This document shows, in pieces, positions 1 to 9,047 of a stretch of 64,000 bases of DNA (position 1 is the stretch's first letter; each line of letters begins with the position of its first letter). The notes beneath the pieces were generated by a model. The model worked only from the letters and a program-made list of their open reading frames with translations. It ran no database searches and had not been told where the DNA came from. The DNA is from Phlyctochytrium arcticum (Eukaryota > Chytridiomycota > Chytridiomycetes > Chytridiales > Chytridiaceae): assembly GCA_025602905.1 (NCBI GenBank), contig JAHLKI010000010.1, positions 372,001 through 436,000 on the forward strand, written 5' to 3'. Both the position numbers and the translations under genes were made by a program.

Positions 1-2
1 AA

Positions 3-680
3 TCTTGGAAGAGCGTGACGGCAGCAATCGACGATGGTGATGTGGAGTGCCGGTGCACAATTCGCAAAGTTTATGGTGTGCCGTGCGGCCATGAAGTCAT
101 GAGTATCCTCGAGAAGAAGGAGCAGCTCAGCTACCGGCAGTTTGACGCGCGATGGTACTTAGTCGATGAACCCCAAGACAACACAATTGCTCCAGACATT
201 GCCGGCGCTAGAGAACCGCAGCAAAAGCAAGGCATTGGAAGACCACGAAACCAGTGGCAAGAACCCCGCATTCACAGTAGTGGCGAGGATCTTGGTCTTG
301 CTGGAGATGCTGAAGATGGCGAAGACGACCTGAGCGCGCCAGGAGACCAGCCAATTCCGGAGTCCGACCCGGAAGACAAGGACGAGATGATTGACTTGAG
401 TGGGGAGGACGATCTTATGGCTGATTTGCGTGCACTGTGCGCCAGTGTTGAGAATATGGAGATGGGGGCGGGTGAGGACGCGTCTAGTCTTGGTTTGGAC
501 TTGACAAAGCCTCCCACGAAGCGTCGGTGCACAGGGTGCGGATCGACCAAGCACCAGTACGACCATGTTCTGAAGCAGTGTGGGAAGGTTCGGAAGGCAG
601 CTCCCAAGCCCAAGACTACTGGACGAGGTCGAGGAGGACGCAGAGGACGAGGTCGCGATGGTGGTTCTACGCGTGCGTGA
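3..680 (+). CDS. MULE-like transposase, C-terminal part with SWIM zinc finger (5' partial)
   Basis: The frame is open to the left window edge, so the gene starts outside; the first in-window GTG is not a believable start. Near its beginning it carries a CxC...GxPCxH pattern (VECRCTIRKVYGVPCGHE), the SWIM finger typical of Mutator-like transposases and related transposon proteins. An acidic, disordered middle follows. Then comes a zinc-knuckle-like CTGCG...H...C cluster at about residues 170-190 and a basic Arg/Gly-rich tail. SWIM plus knuckle plus a basic tail suits the DNA-binding end of a MULE transposase. A host SWIM protein cannot be excluded, because the catalytic DDE domain is not in view. 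Confidence 0.6.
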   Translation, partial: SWKSVTAAIDDGDVECRCTIRKVYGVPCGHEVMSILEKKEQLSYRQFDARWYLVDEPQDNTIAPDIAGAREPQQKQGIGRPRNQWQEPRIHSSGEDLGLAGDAEDGEDDLSAPGDQPIPESDPEDKDEMIDLSGEDDLMADLRALCASVENMEMGAGEDASSLGLDLTKPPTKRRCTGCGSTKHQYDHVLKQCGKVRKAAPKPKTTGRGRGGRRGRGRDGGSTRA

Positions 681-1044
681 AGTGTTGACGTCCGTAATAA
701 ACATTCGTTGCTATGGCAATCTGTCTTTTTTTGTTGCTGTCTTGTTTCTCTTTGACCACCTGTTCTATTTATTGTCATAATTTTTCATTCTCAATGTTAT
801 CATAATCGTTGTTGGGTGTGTCTGGCAAAAATCTGTTGAATTGTGGACATTGTGAAAAGTGTATGAACATAAACAAACATTGTTACAGATGAAGAACTAG
901 GTCCGAAACCGTGGTTTAGAGGCTCTGGGAGCACATCTGGCAGCACAAAGACAAAAAGTTGTCCTAAAAAGGATATAGCGCGTCCCCCAGTGGGAGAACC
1001 CCGCATTTTAGCGATCGGCACCGTGCATTCGAGGCGCTCCCAAG
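681..1044. other. Gene-free stretch, 3' flank of transposase
   Basis: I see no coding frame, RNA gene or obvious repeat here. The stretch ends abruptly where similarity to the viral element begins, at about 1045. Confidence 0.5.
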
Positions 1045-1088
1045 AGATTCGACATAACTTATTCTATCTATTCAAAAAAAATGAGCAT

Positions 1089-1610
1089 CTATCGTCTGCC
1101 AAAGAGGTGAGAAAATGCAGCACTTGGTGGTTCATAATATTCTTCATATAAGTCGTCATCAAAAACCATCCTTTTTGTTGCTGGTTTTGGTGTTGGTGTT
1201 GGTTGTCTCATTGGCGGTGCAACCTTGTTTGGAATATTAGAGACATTGACCTTCTTTGCAGCAGTACGTTTGGGCTTACTTGCTGCAATGTACTTTTCAA
1301 TAGCCTTCCGCGCTATCTCTTCGTCCCGTTCCCGTTGCTTCAATAGCCTAGCATTCTCTTCCTCCCTATCATGCTGCTCTTTCAACTTCTTCATCTCTCG
1401 CAAGTTCTCGGTACGTTTGGCCTGAGCTTTCTTCATATTCTCTAGCTGTTTAGACGTTCGTTCCTTCTTTTTGCTCTTGACGTCTTTGACGACTTTGTCA
1501 ATAGGATCGTTGCTGTTCAGTCCACTTTGTTCAACACTTTGTTCACTACTTGAATCAAAAGCTTCTTCGCCTTGAATTGAGTTTTCTTTTGGTGTTTGTT
1601 GTTCAGACAT
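1089..1610 (-). CDS. Charged coiled-coil viral protein, diverged copy
   Basis: This 173-residue protein is a paralogue of the one at 21554-22066. It has the same MSEQQ start, a central Lys/Glu/Arg-rich stretch (about residues 45-115) that should form a coiled coil, a Pro/Thr-rich linker, an acidic patch and the same terminal HxFGRR motif. The frame is intact although the neighbouring gene is broken. In the larger element the gene sits between the penton-like gene and the capsid gene, so a minor structural role is likely; that is inference. I do not recognise a named family. Confidence 0.7.
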   Translation of the reverse strand: MSEQQTPKENSIQGEEAFDSSSEQSVEQSGLNSNDPIDKVVKDVKSKKKERTSKQLENMKKAQAKRTENLREMKKLKEQHDREEENARLLKQRERDEEIARKAIEKYIAASKPKRTAAKKVNVSNIPNKVAPPMRQPTPTPKPATKRMVFDDDLYEEYYEPPSAAFSHLFGRR

Positions 1611-1637
1611 TTGTTACTTAGTGAATAACAAAAAAAC

Positions 1638-2310
1638 TTACAAGTTCATAATGTCATTGTAGTCATCTAGAATACCAATAGTCAGAACACTCGGTTGGGT
1701 CATTTTGATCGTATGAAACGAGGTAGAGTCTACTATACTGTAGTCTATTGAACTTGGAGTTATTGCGTTTGGTAGAATAACAAACTTGTTGCTTGGGTTC
1801 GTCCAGGTGACAATGTCACTAAAATCATCAGGTTGGATACAAGCGAGGATGTTCTGATTGCTCTCGATTCCTGCGGGATAAAGAATAGAGCCATTCAAAG
1901 AGAATGTCCTCGACGTTAACAACACAGGTTGACTTGCACTCAGATTCACAGGGTTGGCAAAAGTGGCATTCTTAGCAGAGACGGTGTTATCGATGTTGCC
2001 CAACTGATAGTATGCTGTGCCTCCACCTTGCTTTCCCAGCACCTTGAAGTCCTTTGGTCCAGTGGTACTCAATGAGATTCTGCGGGTTACTTGATCGTAT
2101 GTTGCGGAATATGGCTGGGTGGCATTTGAGGTCAAAAGTTGCGCCAAAGCTGTGCAGATTAACGGTAATAGGGGCATCGTTTGCTTCTTGTACAACGAGC
2201 TTGTTGTTGTTCAGCTCATGCGAAATGCTGTCCCAAGATTGGATAAAAGAGAATGCTTCAATTCTGAACGCGTGAATTGTCAGGGGGGAAATTTGAAAAC
2301 TGTTTTGCAA
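1638..2310 (-). pseudogene. Penton-like minor capsid gene, frameshifted copy
   Basis: Two overlapping minus-strand frames (1638-2195 and 1987-2310) together cover the whole protein seen at 20791-21524. The N-terminal frame leaves homology after APITVNL and the rest continues in another frame, so a frameshift lies at about 2170-2195. The C-terminal part (ILYPAGIESNQNIL, SIDYSIVDSTSFHTIK) matches the other copy closely. As in that copy, the N-terminal frame has no ATG, only a TTG at the same place. Confidence 0.75.
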
Positions 2311-2320
2311 CGAACTAAGG

Positions 2321-3420
2321 CAAGATATTCACCCAATTCTGCCCGTCAAGGTCTATGTAGGCTCTCAAAATGCTTTTCACAGACTCAATCTTGCACTTGC
2401 CATCAGTCTGTTGATGATGAGCCGTTGCGACTTCCTGCTTAGTACCTAAGTTTCCTATCAAGGTCTTCCAGAAATCGGATAAGAATTGGCTGTCTCTGTT
2501 GCTGACAATTACTTGCAGTACGCTTCGTTCTTGAGAAAGTGTGAAGTGAAGAGATCTATCTCTTGGCTCCCCATTTCTATTTTGCATGGAATCAGATACA
2601 CATGAGTAGAGAAGTAATCCACTATGACGGGTGCAGCATTGTAATTATTGCCATTTTGGCTATGCTTCCGTTCACACAATTCCATGCGAGGCAAAGACAC
2701 AAAGTCCATAACAATTGTATGCCAATGCAACATCTCGTGATGTGGGTTGCAATCGCTGACATTGTGGGCATGTAAGTGACATTGTCCAAAACATTGCATT
2801 CCATATCAGGCCAGTAATGATCCTGGAGCAATTTAGTATAAGTCAAAAGCTTTCCGGTGTGTCCCCCCATCAACAGGGAATCGTGATATCGCGTTAGCAT
2901 TGCAGTGCGTAACATGTTGGGGACATAGCGGCGACCCTCCTATAAGAGCCACGAGGCCTGCTTGCCATCACATATCTTTTTTCCAAGGTCCTCTTCTTCG
3001 AAGAATCGAGATAGTCTCCGGCGCTTTCAACTTATCCTTTTAACTCGCTCTTGGTTTAATAGCATAGTCGTCCAATTGAACCAATGTGACCTACTTACTT
3101 TACAGGGTCGGAAGGAAACTCTTCCAGTAACCTTAATCCTCGGACAATGTTCGGAAACTGAACCGTAGCAGCATGAATCATCTGTTCGAGGAACTTGGCC
3201 CTCTTCCTGCGAGTAGATCAAAGACATGTGGTCAACGAAAGCACAAAATGGCTCTCATAAGGAACTGTTGGTTTGCCTTCAGCATCTTGACAAGAGCGCA
3301 ATTCCTGCTCATAGATCGGGTACCGAGTCTCTGCATTTTGCATCTTTCTTGAAAAGTACAAGATGGGACACAGCCATGGTAGATTCTTAAACCCTTTAAT
3401 AAATTTCCTCCCATTAACAT
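2321..3420 (-). pseudogene. Decayed Ty3/gypsy pol fragment (RNase H to integrase)
   Basis: Broken minus-strand frames keep hallmark pieces in the expected order. At about 3270-3370 is the RNase H motif KMQNAETRYPIYEQE. At 2622-2915 there is an integrase zinc-binding-like start (HDSLLMGGHTGKLLT). At 2315-2587 is an integrase core piece (VSNRDSQFLSDFW...HHQQTDGK). Several frameshifts separate them and I see no LTR nearby. The viral fragment abuts its integrase end. Confidence 0.75.
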
Positions 3421-3540
3421 CTTTTCAGCTTGCTTATACTGTCTATTCGTTCTTTACAGTCAGGTCCTTATGCCTGCCTTGTCTACTGTCTCTGTTTTAG
3501 CCTGGGGAATTTTTCCATGGCCAAACGCATGCTGAGAATC

Positions 3541-3699
3541 TACCATAAATCACTGGCTCCTGACCCCCCCCCCCCCCCCCCCTCTTCAAGTTCATGGCTG
3601 TGCCTGATTTTTAGAAAACTGTGCCCGTAATATTTACTATATTTGGGAAAATTTGGGGGGGGGGGGGGGGGGGGGGTCAGGAGCCAGTGATTTACGGTA
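3541..3699. mobile_element. Mariner-type MITE with C-tract/G-tract inverted repeats
   Basis: A 159-bp element begins TACCATAAATCACTGGCTCC and ends with the reverse complement, one mismatch apart (TACCGTAAATCACTGGCTCC). Each arm continues into TGACCC and a long C run (left) or G run (right). The TA dinucleotide at each end would be the target-site duplication of a Tc1/mariner-family transposition. The roughly 70-bp centre has no coding capacity. Confidence 0.75.
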
Positions 3700-4828
3700 G
3701 TAGTTTTGTAAATTTCTCAATTTCTCAACCTTTTTGGCTGCTTCTCTGCTATATTTTAATTTTTTACTATTTTCATTATTTGTATTTACCCTTGAAAAAC
3801 ATTTCCTCCCATTCATTTTAATATTTACCCATTCCGCTTCTACCATCTCTGTTTGTCTGTTTCTGTGCTTTATTACAATGCCAACAAATCACAATGGATT
3901 GATGCTTTCTTGTCTTAAGTGGTGTCCTCTTTCTATTCTCTTTCTGACCGCTAACTATGGCATCATTTCCTCAGTTACAGTTGCTCATAACTTGGCAATG
4001 GTAATTTTTCCACCCCTATAGTTCTCTGTTGCTTCTCCTGTCCCTGTACTACATTTCAGGTCTCTTCCCATCTTTACTTGAATCTCCAGGATTTTTGTTT
4101 GAGTTTCCCTTCTAATGGCAGCAAATACATAACAGGTCTGGCAAGGCAATCCCCACCTGCAAGTTGGAATTTGTCATCATGCTCCCCAAGTGGCACAAAG
4201 TATATGTCCATGGGCACAGTGTTGCAAACCCCACAACTGGAGAAGTGCAAGTGTACTATCTGCAAACCATTCCTACCCTAAGAGATAACTCTGTTCTACT
4301 ACAACTTGGGTCCATTCTCATTTCCAAGATGGAAAATTAAACCAGAGTTACGCCCTCAGGGGCGCAGCTCACCAGGGCATTAGTTGTGATTTGAGTTGAA
4401 CAAGTCCACTTCCAAAAAACAGACTATAAGATGCAAAACCTCTAGCTGTATGTCAAAACCATCAAAATCTGTGATGTTGTCTCTGATGCAAAGGCTAAAA
4501 CTGGCTGGCTTGAGAATTTGAACCCAGTCACAACCACCTAGAACAGCCATGCACATATTCATTCACCAGACAGCAGAGGAAGAAAAGGGCCATGGCATTC
4601 ACATCCGCAGGACCATGCATGGCCAGTGTCTCAATATATTGGTAGATCTACAAATAAGCATTCAAAGGATGGGCACTTCTGATCTGAATTCCGTGCTATT
4701 TCTGTAAGTTAGCTCTACTATTTACACCACTGATACAGAGTGAAAATCATCAGAATCACGTAAAACTATTCAAAACCTTTGACCTTTGCCTGTCATCAGA
4801 TTTTGAACTTGTCAACTGTGCCAGAATG
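3700..4828. other. Gene-free interval
   Basis: Only short frames without recognisable motifs occur here. It is AT-rich between the MITE and the piggyBac element. I see no RNA gene or clear repeat. Confidence 0.4.
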
Positions 4829-5133
4829 TTAACCCTTTGATTACTGCTGTCCCAATATTGGGACAAATCACGCGTTTTTCAGAATGGATCCGATTTTTCC
4901 CAAACTTACACTAGAAAATTTGTGGTTTGGAAGCCAGGATTGTCTGGTCCCAATGAATGTAAACCAATCCATCTAATTGGCCAAGGTCGGTTGTCCAGTG
5001 GGTATCGTCAGGAAAAATGTTCATGTTTTGGACACCCTGGCTCTGACGCGTTCTCATTTCACAGCATTTCCCCCACCCAAAACTCCGCTCATCGCCTGCC
5101 AAGCCAGCAAACTCCAGAACAGCATTATAAACA

Positions 5134-7236
5134 ATGCTGCTCTCCTGCTACATACTGGGATCAACGTCCGCATCTGCATTGTCCTCTTCGGCTAGTACAC
5201 CGGGACCAAACGCCTCCAAGCGCGCCAAACAAATCGGTCCTATGCATCAGATGTTGCTTGCAACTGCCAAGGTGATGGGATTGAAAGGAGTGACACTCAA
5301 GAGGAAGGCTGAATTGGAAGAACTAGTCAATGAAGCAGCGGCGGTGAATGCCAACAATAGAACGCATCAAGAGCCGAGCGGATCCCAGCTGCCAATGACC
5401 CACGGTACGATCCTGTTGACCCACACCCGTGCTCCCAGAGCGTGCACTCCTTGAAACGGACCGATTGTTTGAGGACATGATGAGCAACACTGAGGACATT
5501 GAACCTGTGCTGGAGGGAGAACTCGATGACAGCAACTCAGATGATGATGATGACGAGGTCATCGCACGAACAGAGGAGTGGGTGGTGGCAAATGCTTTCG
5601 ACATCTTTTTTGATAAAACTGTTATGGAATATACTGCCATGTGTACAAACAATAACACCACTCGCCGCAAATGCTTTTGACATCTTTTTTGATAAAACCG
5701 TTATGGAATATATCGCCACATGTACAAACAACAACGCCACTCGAAAGCGAGCTGCTGCTGGCGTGGATGCCTCATCATCGTCTGATTCGGATTCGGATTC
5801 GGATTTGGAAGTGGAAGCACCCAAAAAGAAGAAGAAGAAGAAGAAGGGCTGGAAACGAACCAGTGCCAAGGAGATGAGGAGATTTTTCGGGTTATTACTA
5901 TGGATGGGGCTGACAGTTACCGTCGGCTTCTAGATACTGGAGCAACAATCCATTGTATCGTTCCAATGTACTCGAAATGACTGGAATTTCACGAGACCAA
6001 TACATGTTTTTGATGCACTACCTGCATTTCGAAGGGACAGATGAAGCGATTGCAAATTCTACCTCTGCCACAAAAAAAATTGATGAGTTCTTTGCTCTCA
6101 TGCAGGCCCGCTGCAAAGCAGTGTATACCCCAGGACGAGATTTGTCCGTCGATGAGTGCCTGGTCAAGTATAAAGGTCGGCTATCCTTTGTTCAATACAT
6201 ACCCGCAAAGCCAGCAAAAAGAGGCCTGAAATTATTCATTGGAGCCAAGTCATCGTCAGGGTATATTTATTCATTTTCCGTCTACCAGGGGAAGGACAAA
6301 GACGCTTCCGACCCTAATATTGGAAGCAAAGGTGCGCAAGTTGTCATGAAGATGGTCGAAGGGTACACAGACAGCTACAGAGTGGTTTGTGCCGACAACT
6401 GGTTTTGCACTGTTGGCTTGGCTGAACAACTGTATGCGGTGAAAACGTATATGGTAGGAACAGCCCGTTGGAATTGCAAGGAATTTCCGCAAGTTGCCAA
6501 AGTCACGCCAAAAGACCCTACAGGCATGTACCATTGGGCGCGGAGGGGCAACGTGACTGGTGCAGGCTTTGTTGACAAGAAAGCCTTTCATATGATCACC
6601 ACTTGCCACGAGGGTGGGGATACCGATGTGACAAGCTGGTATAATGCCTACACCAGGAAGAAAGATAAGGAAGTTCAGCGGCCGGCCATGGTTTGCATTT
6701 ACAACCAAAACATGGGTGGCATGGATTTGGCAGACCAGTTGATGCAAACGTCCCATTCCCAGAGAAAAAATCAAAAACATTGGTACCATAAATTATTCTT
6801 CTGGAGGCTGGACGCTGCTGTCCACAACGGCCGAGTCATCTACAAGGCGCACAAGGCAGCCGTGCATGATGCAGCGAGCGACCCCAACCGGAAGCTAGCA
6901 AAGATCACAATGAATGAGTTTAGAGAGAAGCTTGCGCTTGAATTGATGAGAGACCCTGACCAAGAGGCCCAAGCTGAGCCAAGAAGACGCCCACGGAGCA
7001 GCACCGGCTTTGTGGAGCCCCATGCTCTCTTCAAATATTTTGGCAAAAGGTTCTGCCACCTAGCAAAGTACGATCTCCTACCAAAATGGGCGACGCAGAT
7101 TAGATGCCACGTCTGCAAAGGTAAAACCACGTTTGTCTGCTCATGCGGTGTCGGTGTGTGTGCGGGTCCTTGCCATTACAAACACATTACGCATATTGAT
7201 CTGCCCGAATGCCATTTGCCTGCATCTTGCTGCTGA
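5134..7236 (+). pseudogene. piggyBac transposase (DDE_Tnp_1_7), frameshifted N-terminal part
   Basis: The catalytic core is open from 5953 to 7236 (427 codons). It holds the three conserved Asp contexts of piggyBac: LSVDECLVKYKGR, VCADNWFCT and MGGMDLADQL. A C-terminal Cys/His cluster (CHVCKGKTTFVCSCGVGVC...CH) is the cross-brace zinc finger that binds the ends. Upstream, the acidic N-terminal region and the RFFGLLLWMGL segment are in other frames. A 79-bp tandem duplication (5588-5745) shifts the frame once, and a small indel at about 5905-5935 shifts it again before YWSNNPLYRSN. Unless introns are hidden there, this copy cannot make full-length transposase. Confidence 0.85.
5588..5745 (+). 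repeat. 79-bp tandem duplication inside transposase
   Basis: The segment starting GCAAATGCTTTCGACATC at 5588 is repeated from 5667 with few differences. The period of 79 is not a multiple of three, so it moves the reading frame. Confidence 0.85.
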
Positions 7237-7577
7237 TTGTGTTGGATGGTATTTGTGGTGGATTTATAGATTCATAGAGTATTGTTAGACTGGTAGAAGT
7301 TCTTTCCTAGCTGCTAGCGTTTGTGTTGTATTGTATCAAAAATGAGTTCGCCCATTGTGGAGTTGAATTTGGTCGGAGTTGCTGACGCAAGCGGCCAAGC
7401 CATGCCTTATATGACTTTGCCACTAGCGCGTCACACATCTTGGCCTTGAAGCCTGAAGTTACCCATCCTATTCAGATGACCCAAATCACTGCAATCACAA
7501 CCAGATGAATGGAATAAAAACAATATATAATACTATATGTTGTTCTATATTAAAAAATGAGAAGCTATGTAAGAAGC

Positions 7578-7964
7578 TCATTGCCTGACTGGAGAGGGAG
7601 CGGCCTTGAATCCCATATATTCCTCACTCGGGAACTTCTCCCAAACAAATCCTTTGACACAGGAAGGCAAACACCGCCGCTTGCCGTGGATACCGAGCAG
7701 TTTGGCCGCCACTTTGTATAGGTGCTTACGATGCACATTGTTTGGGACTTCAGTAGCAATTTGCTGGATCCTGAGTTCCTCAAAAAACTCTTTGTCATTG
7801 ATGAGACAGCCGGAGATAACAAACTTCGAGCAACCACAGGGGTTGTTGTGAGTGAGGGAACTCATTGATATTCGGATATGTTTTAGAGGAGGTGATTCTG
7901 AATATACTATGTTAGCACCCCAATCAGCTTCTACAATGAAGTACGCGCTCCTCGCTTGTGCCAA
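7578..7964 (-). CDS. Small accessory ORF of the piggyBac element, opposite strand
   Basis: This 128-codon frame lies between the transposase stop and the right inverted repeat, on the other strand. The protein is Cys-containing and ends with a dense motif, GIHGKRRCLPSCVKGFVWEKFP, followed by EEYMGFKA. It has no introns or frame breaks, unlike the transposase. I do not recognise a family with certainty; the compact (K/R)RxLPxCV...FP...YMGFK motif looks conserved rather than random. It could be an accessory protein of the transposon, a captured gene, or an exon of a longer gene. Confidence 0.45.
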   Translation of the reverse strand: MAQARSAYFIVEADWGANIVYSESPPLKHIRISMSSLTHNNPCGCSKFVISGCLINDKEFFEELRIQQIATEVPNNVHRKHLYKVAAKLLGIHGKRRCLPSCVKGFVWEKFPSEEYMGFKAAPSPVRQ

Positions 7965-8361
7965 AACTCAAAATTCTGAAACTTTGAAACAAAAATGCGC
8001 CACCACCATTGACTGGCCAGCGGCATGGACTATATGGACAAAGAGGGCATATTCCGCTCTTTCTTGGGATATCACGGGTCCATCCGGCAATCTACCCAAC
8101 AAAATCTATGGACTCATTGAGTTTTGTCCTGATATTGGGACAGGCCGGATTTGAACCCCAATTTATTTTCCCTTTGACATATAAAGTTAAGGTTAAAATG
8201 ACATGAGCTTGAAGTTGGAACCATGTTCTCTGACGCTTTATACCGGGTTCATGGGTGCTGGTCAACTTCTATGGCTTGTTTATCCAAATTAAACGCAACA
8301 TTGCTTGTCCTGATATCGGGACAAAACGCGCCGTAAGCAAAGGGTTAAGGGTGATCTACAA

Positions 8362-9047
8362 GCTATAATTGAATTTTTCAGATGCATCCCAGTCATGGCT
8401 GGCCACTGAGCCGCAGGCATTGTTTGAAATTTTGCCAGCAACGAAAACGGCGTTTTTACCATCCTGCACCTAACTTTTTCATCTGAGGTTGTATTGCGCT
8501 AATGACAACATATTCGGAATGCTCACGGTCGACTGCATAATCCGATGCATGGACAGGGTCGGTTATTTTGCAATTTTTGGTATAAAGTGATGGTGAGGTC
8601 AAGTTTTATCCAGAGTTTTACAATACAAGTTTTGTGTCAGATCTGTTTGATATGACCTCTGGTAAAATATATGAATCCGATGATGAAGAAGTGACATTGT
8701 TTGCCAACTTTGGCAAAGACATCCATTTGCCACCTTATAGAACTAGCTCGGAATTCAGACATATTGAGGCGCTGTCCATGCATGGATTTGTGTAGCTCAT
8801 CTCTAGGATTGAAATGCCGTTGGCGCTCACTGAATGCCTGGCCTCCAAAAGCAATTTTCGATTTTTGAATTTCTGCTGCCCCGACAATTAGAGCTGTGCA
8901 TCCGAAAAAATATGCATTTTTCACTAGTAGCGCGTAGACCACCCTTAAAAACACCATTTTTGCTGATGGCAAATTTCAAACAATGTCTGTGGCTCAGTGG
9001 TCAGCCATGACTGGGGACTGGCATGTGTAGAAAATTTTAAGTATAGC
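8362..9047. mobile_element. Non-coding element with ~95-bp imperfect terminal inverted repeats
   Basis: The left arm at 8362-8457 (containing CAGTCATGGCTGGCCACTGA) pairs with the right arm at 8947-9047 (containing the reverse complement of CAGTCATGGCTGACCACTGA). The arms share GCTATA outer ends and a TTTGAAATTTTGCC-type stretch. Nothing between them codes for a protein. It starts 14 bp after the piggyBac right end. It is probably a MITE-like element; the superfamily is unclear because I cannot define a target-site duplication. Confidence 0.65.

Larger units (their letters stand above)
1045..2320 (-). mobile_element. Truncated second copy of the endogenous viral element
   Basis: Read on the minus strand, this block repeats the order seen at about 20.78-22.11 kb: penton-like gene, then the charged MSEQQ protein, then the spacer and first three codons (ATG-TCG-AAT) of the capsid gene. 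Similarity stops dead after those codons, at about 1045. At the other end it stops at about 2320, where Ty3-like integrase sequence begins. The two copies clearly share ancestry but differ by many substitutions and small indels, so this is an older or independent insertion that was later broken by recombination. Confidence 0.85.
4829..8348 (+). mobile_element. Complete piggyBac-type DNA transposon
   Basis: The element is bounded by TTAA at 4829-4832 and TTAA at 8345-8348, the target sequence of piggyBac transposons. Both ends start TTAACCCTTTG(A/C)TTAC as inverted repeats of about 16 bp. Just inside each end lies an 18-bp near-palindrome, TGTCCCAATATTGGGACA at 4848-4865 and a variant at 8306-8323, with a further copy at 8125-8142. 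Inside are a transposase (with frameshifts) and a small gene on the opposite strand. Confidence 0.88.

Noticed and set aside
4505..4540. Possible tRNA T-arm-like GGGTTCAAATTC on the minus strand
   Set aside because: No matching acceptor stem, D-arm or anticodon arm around it; a similar ggatttgaacccc at 8146-8158 also lacks a cloverleaf.
5537..5869. Minus-strand ORF through the acidic N-terminal part of the piggyBac transposase
   Set aside because: Low-complexity shadow (poly-Phe, Ser/Glu runs) of the sense-strand Lys and Asp/Ser repeats.
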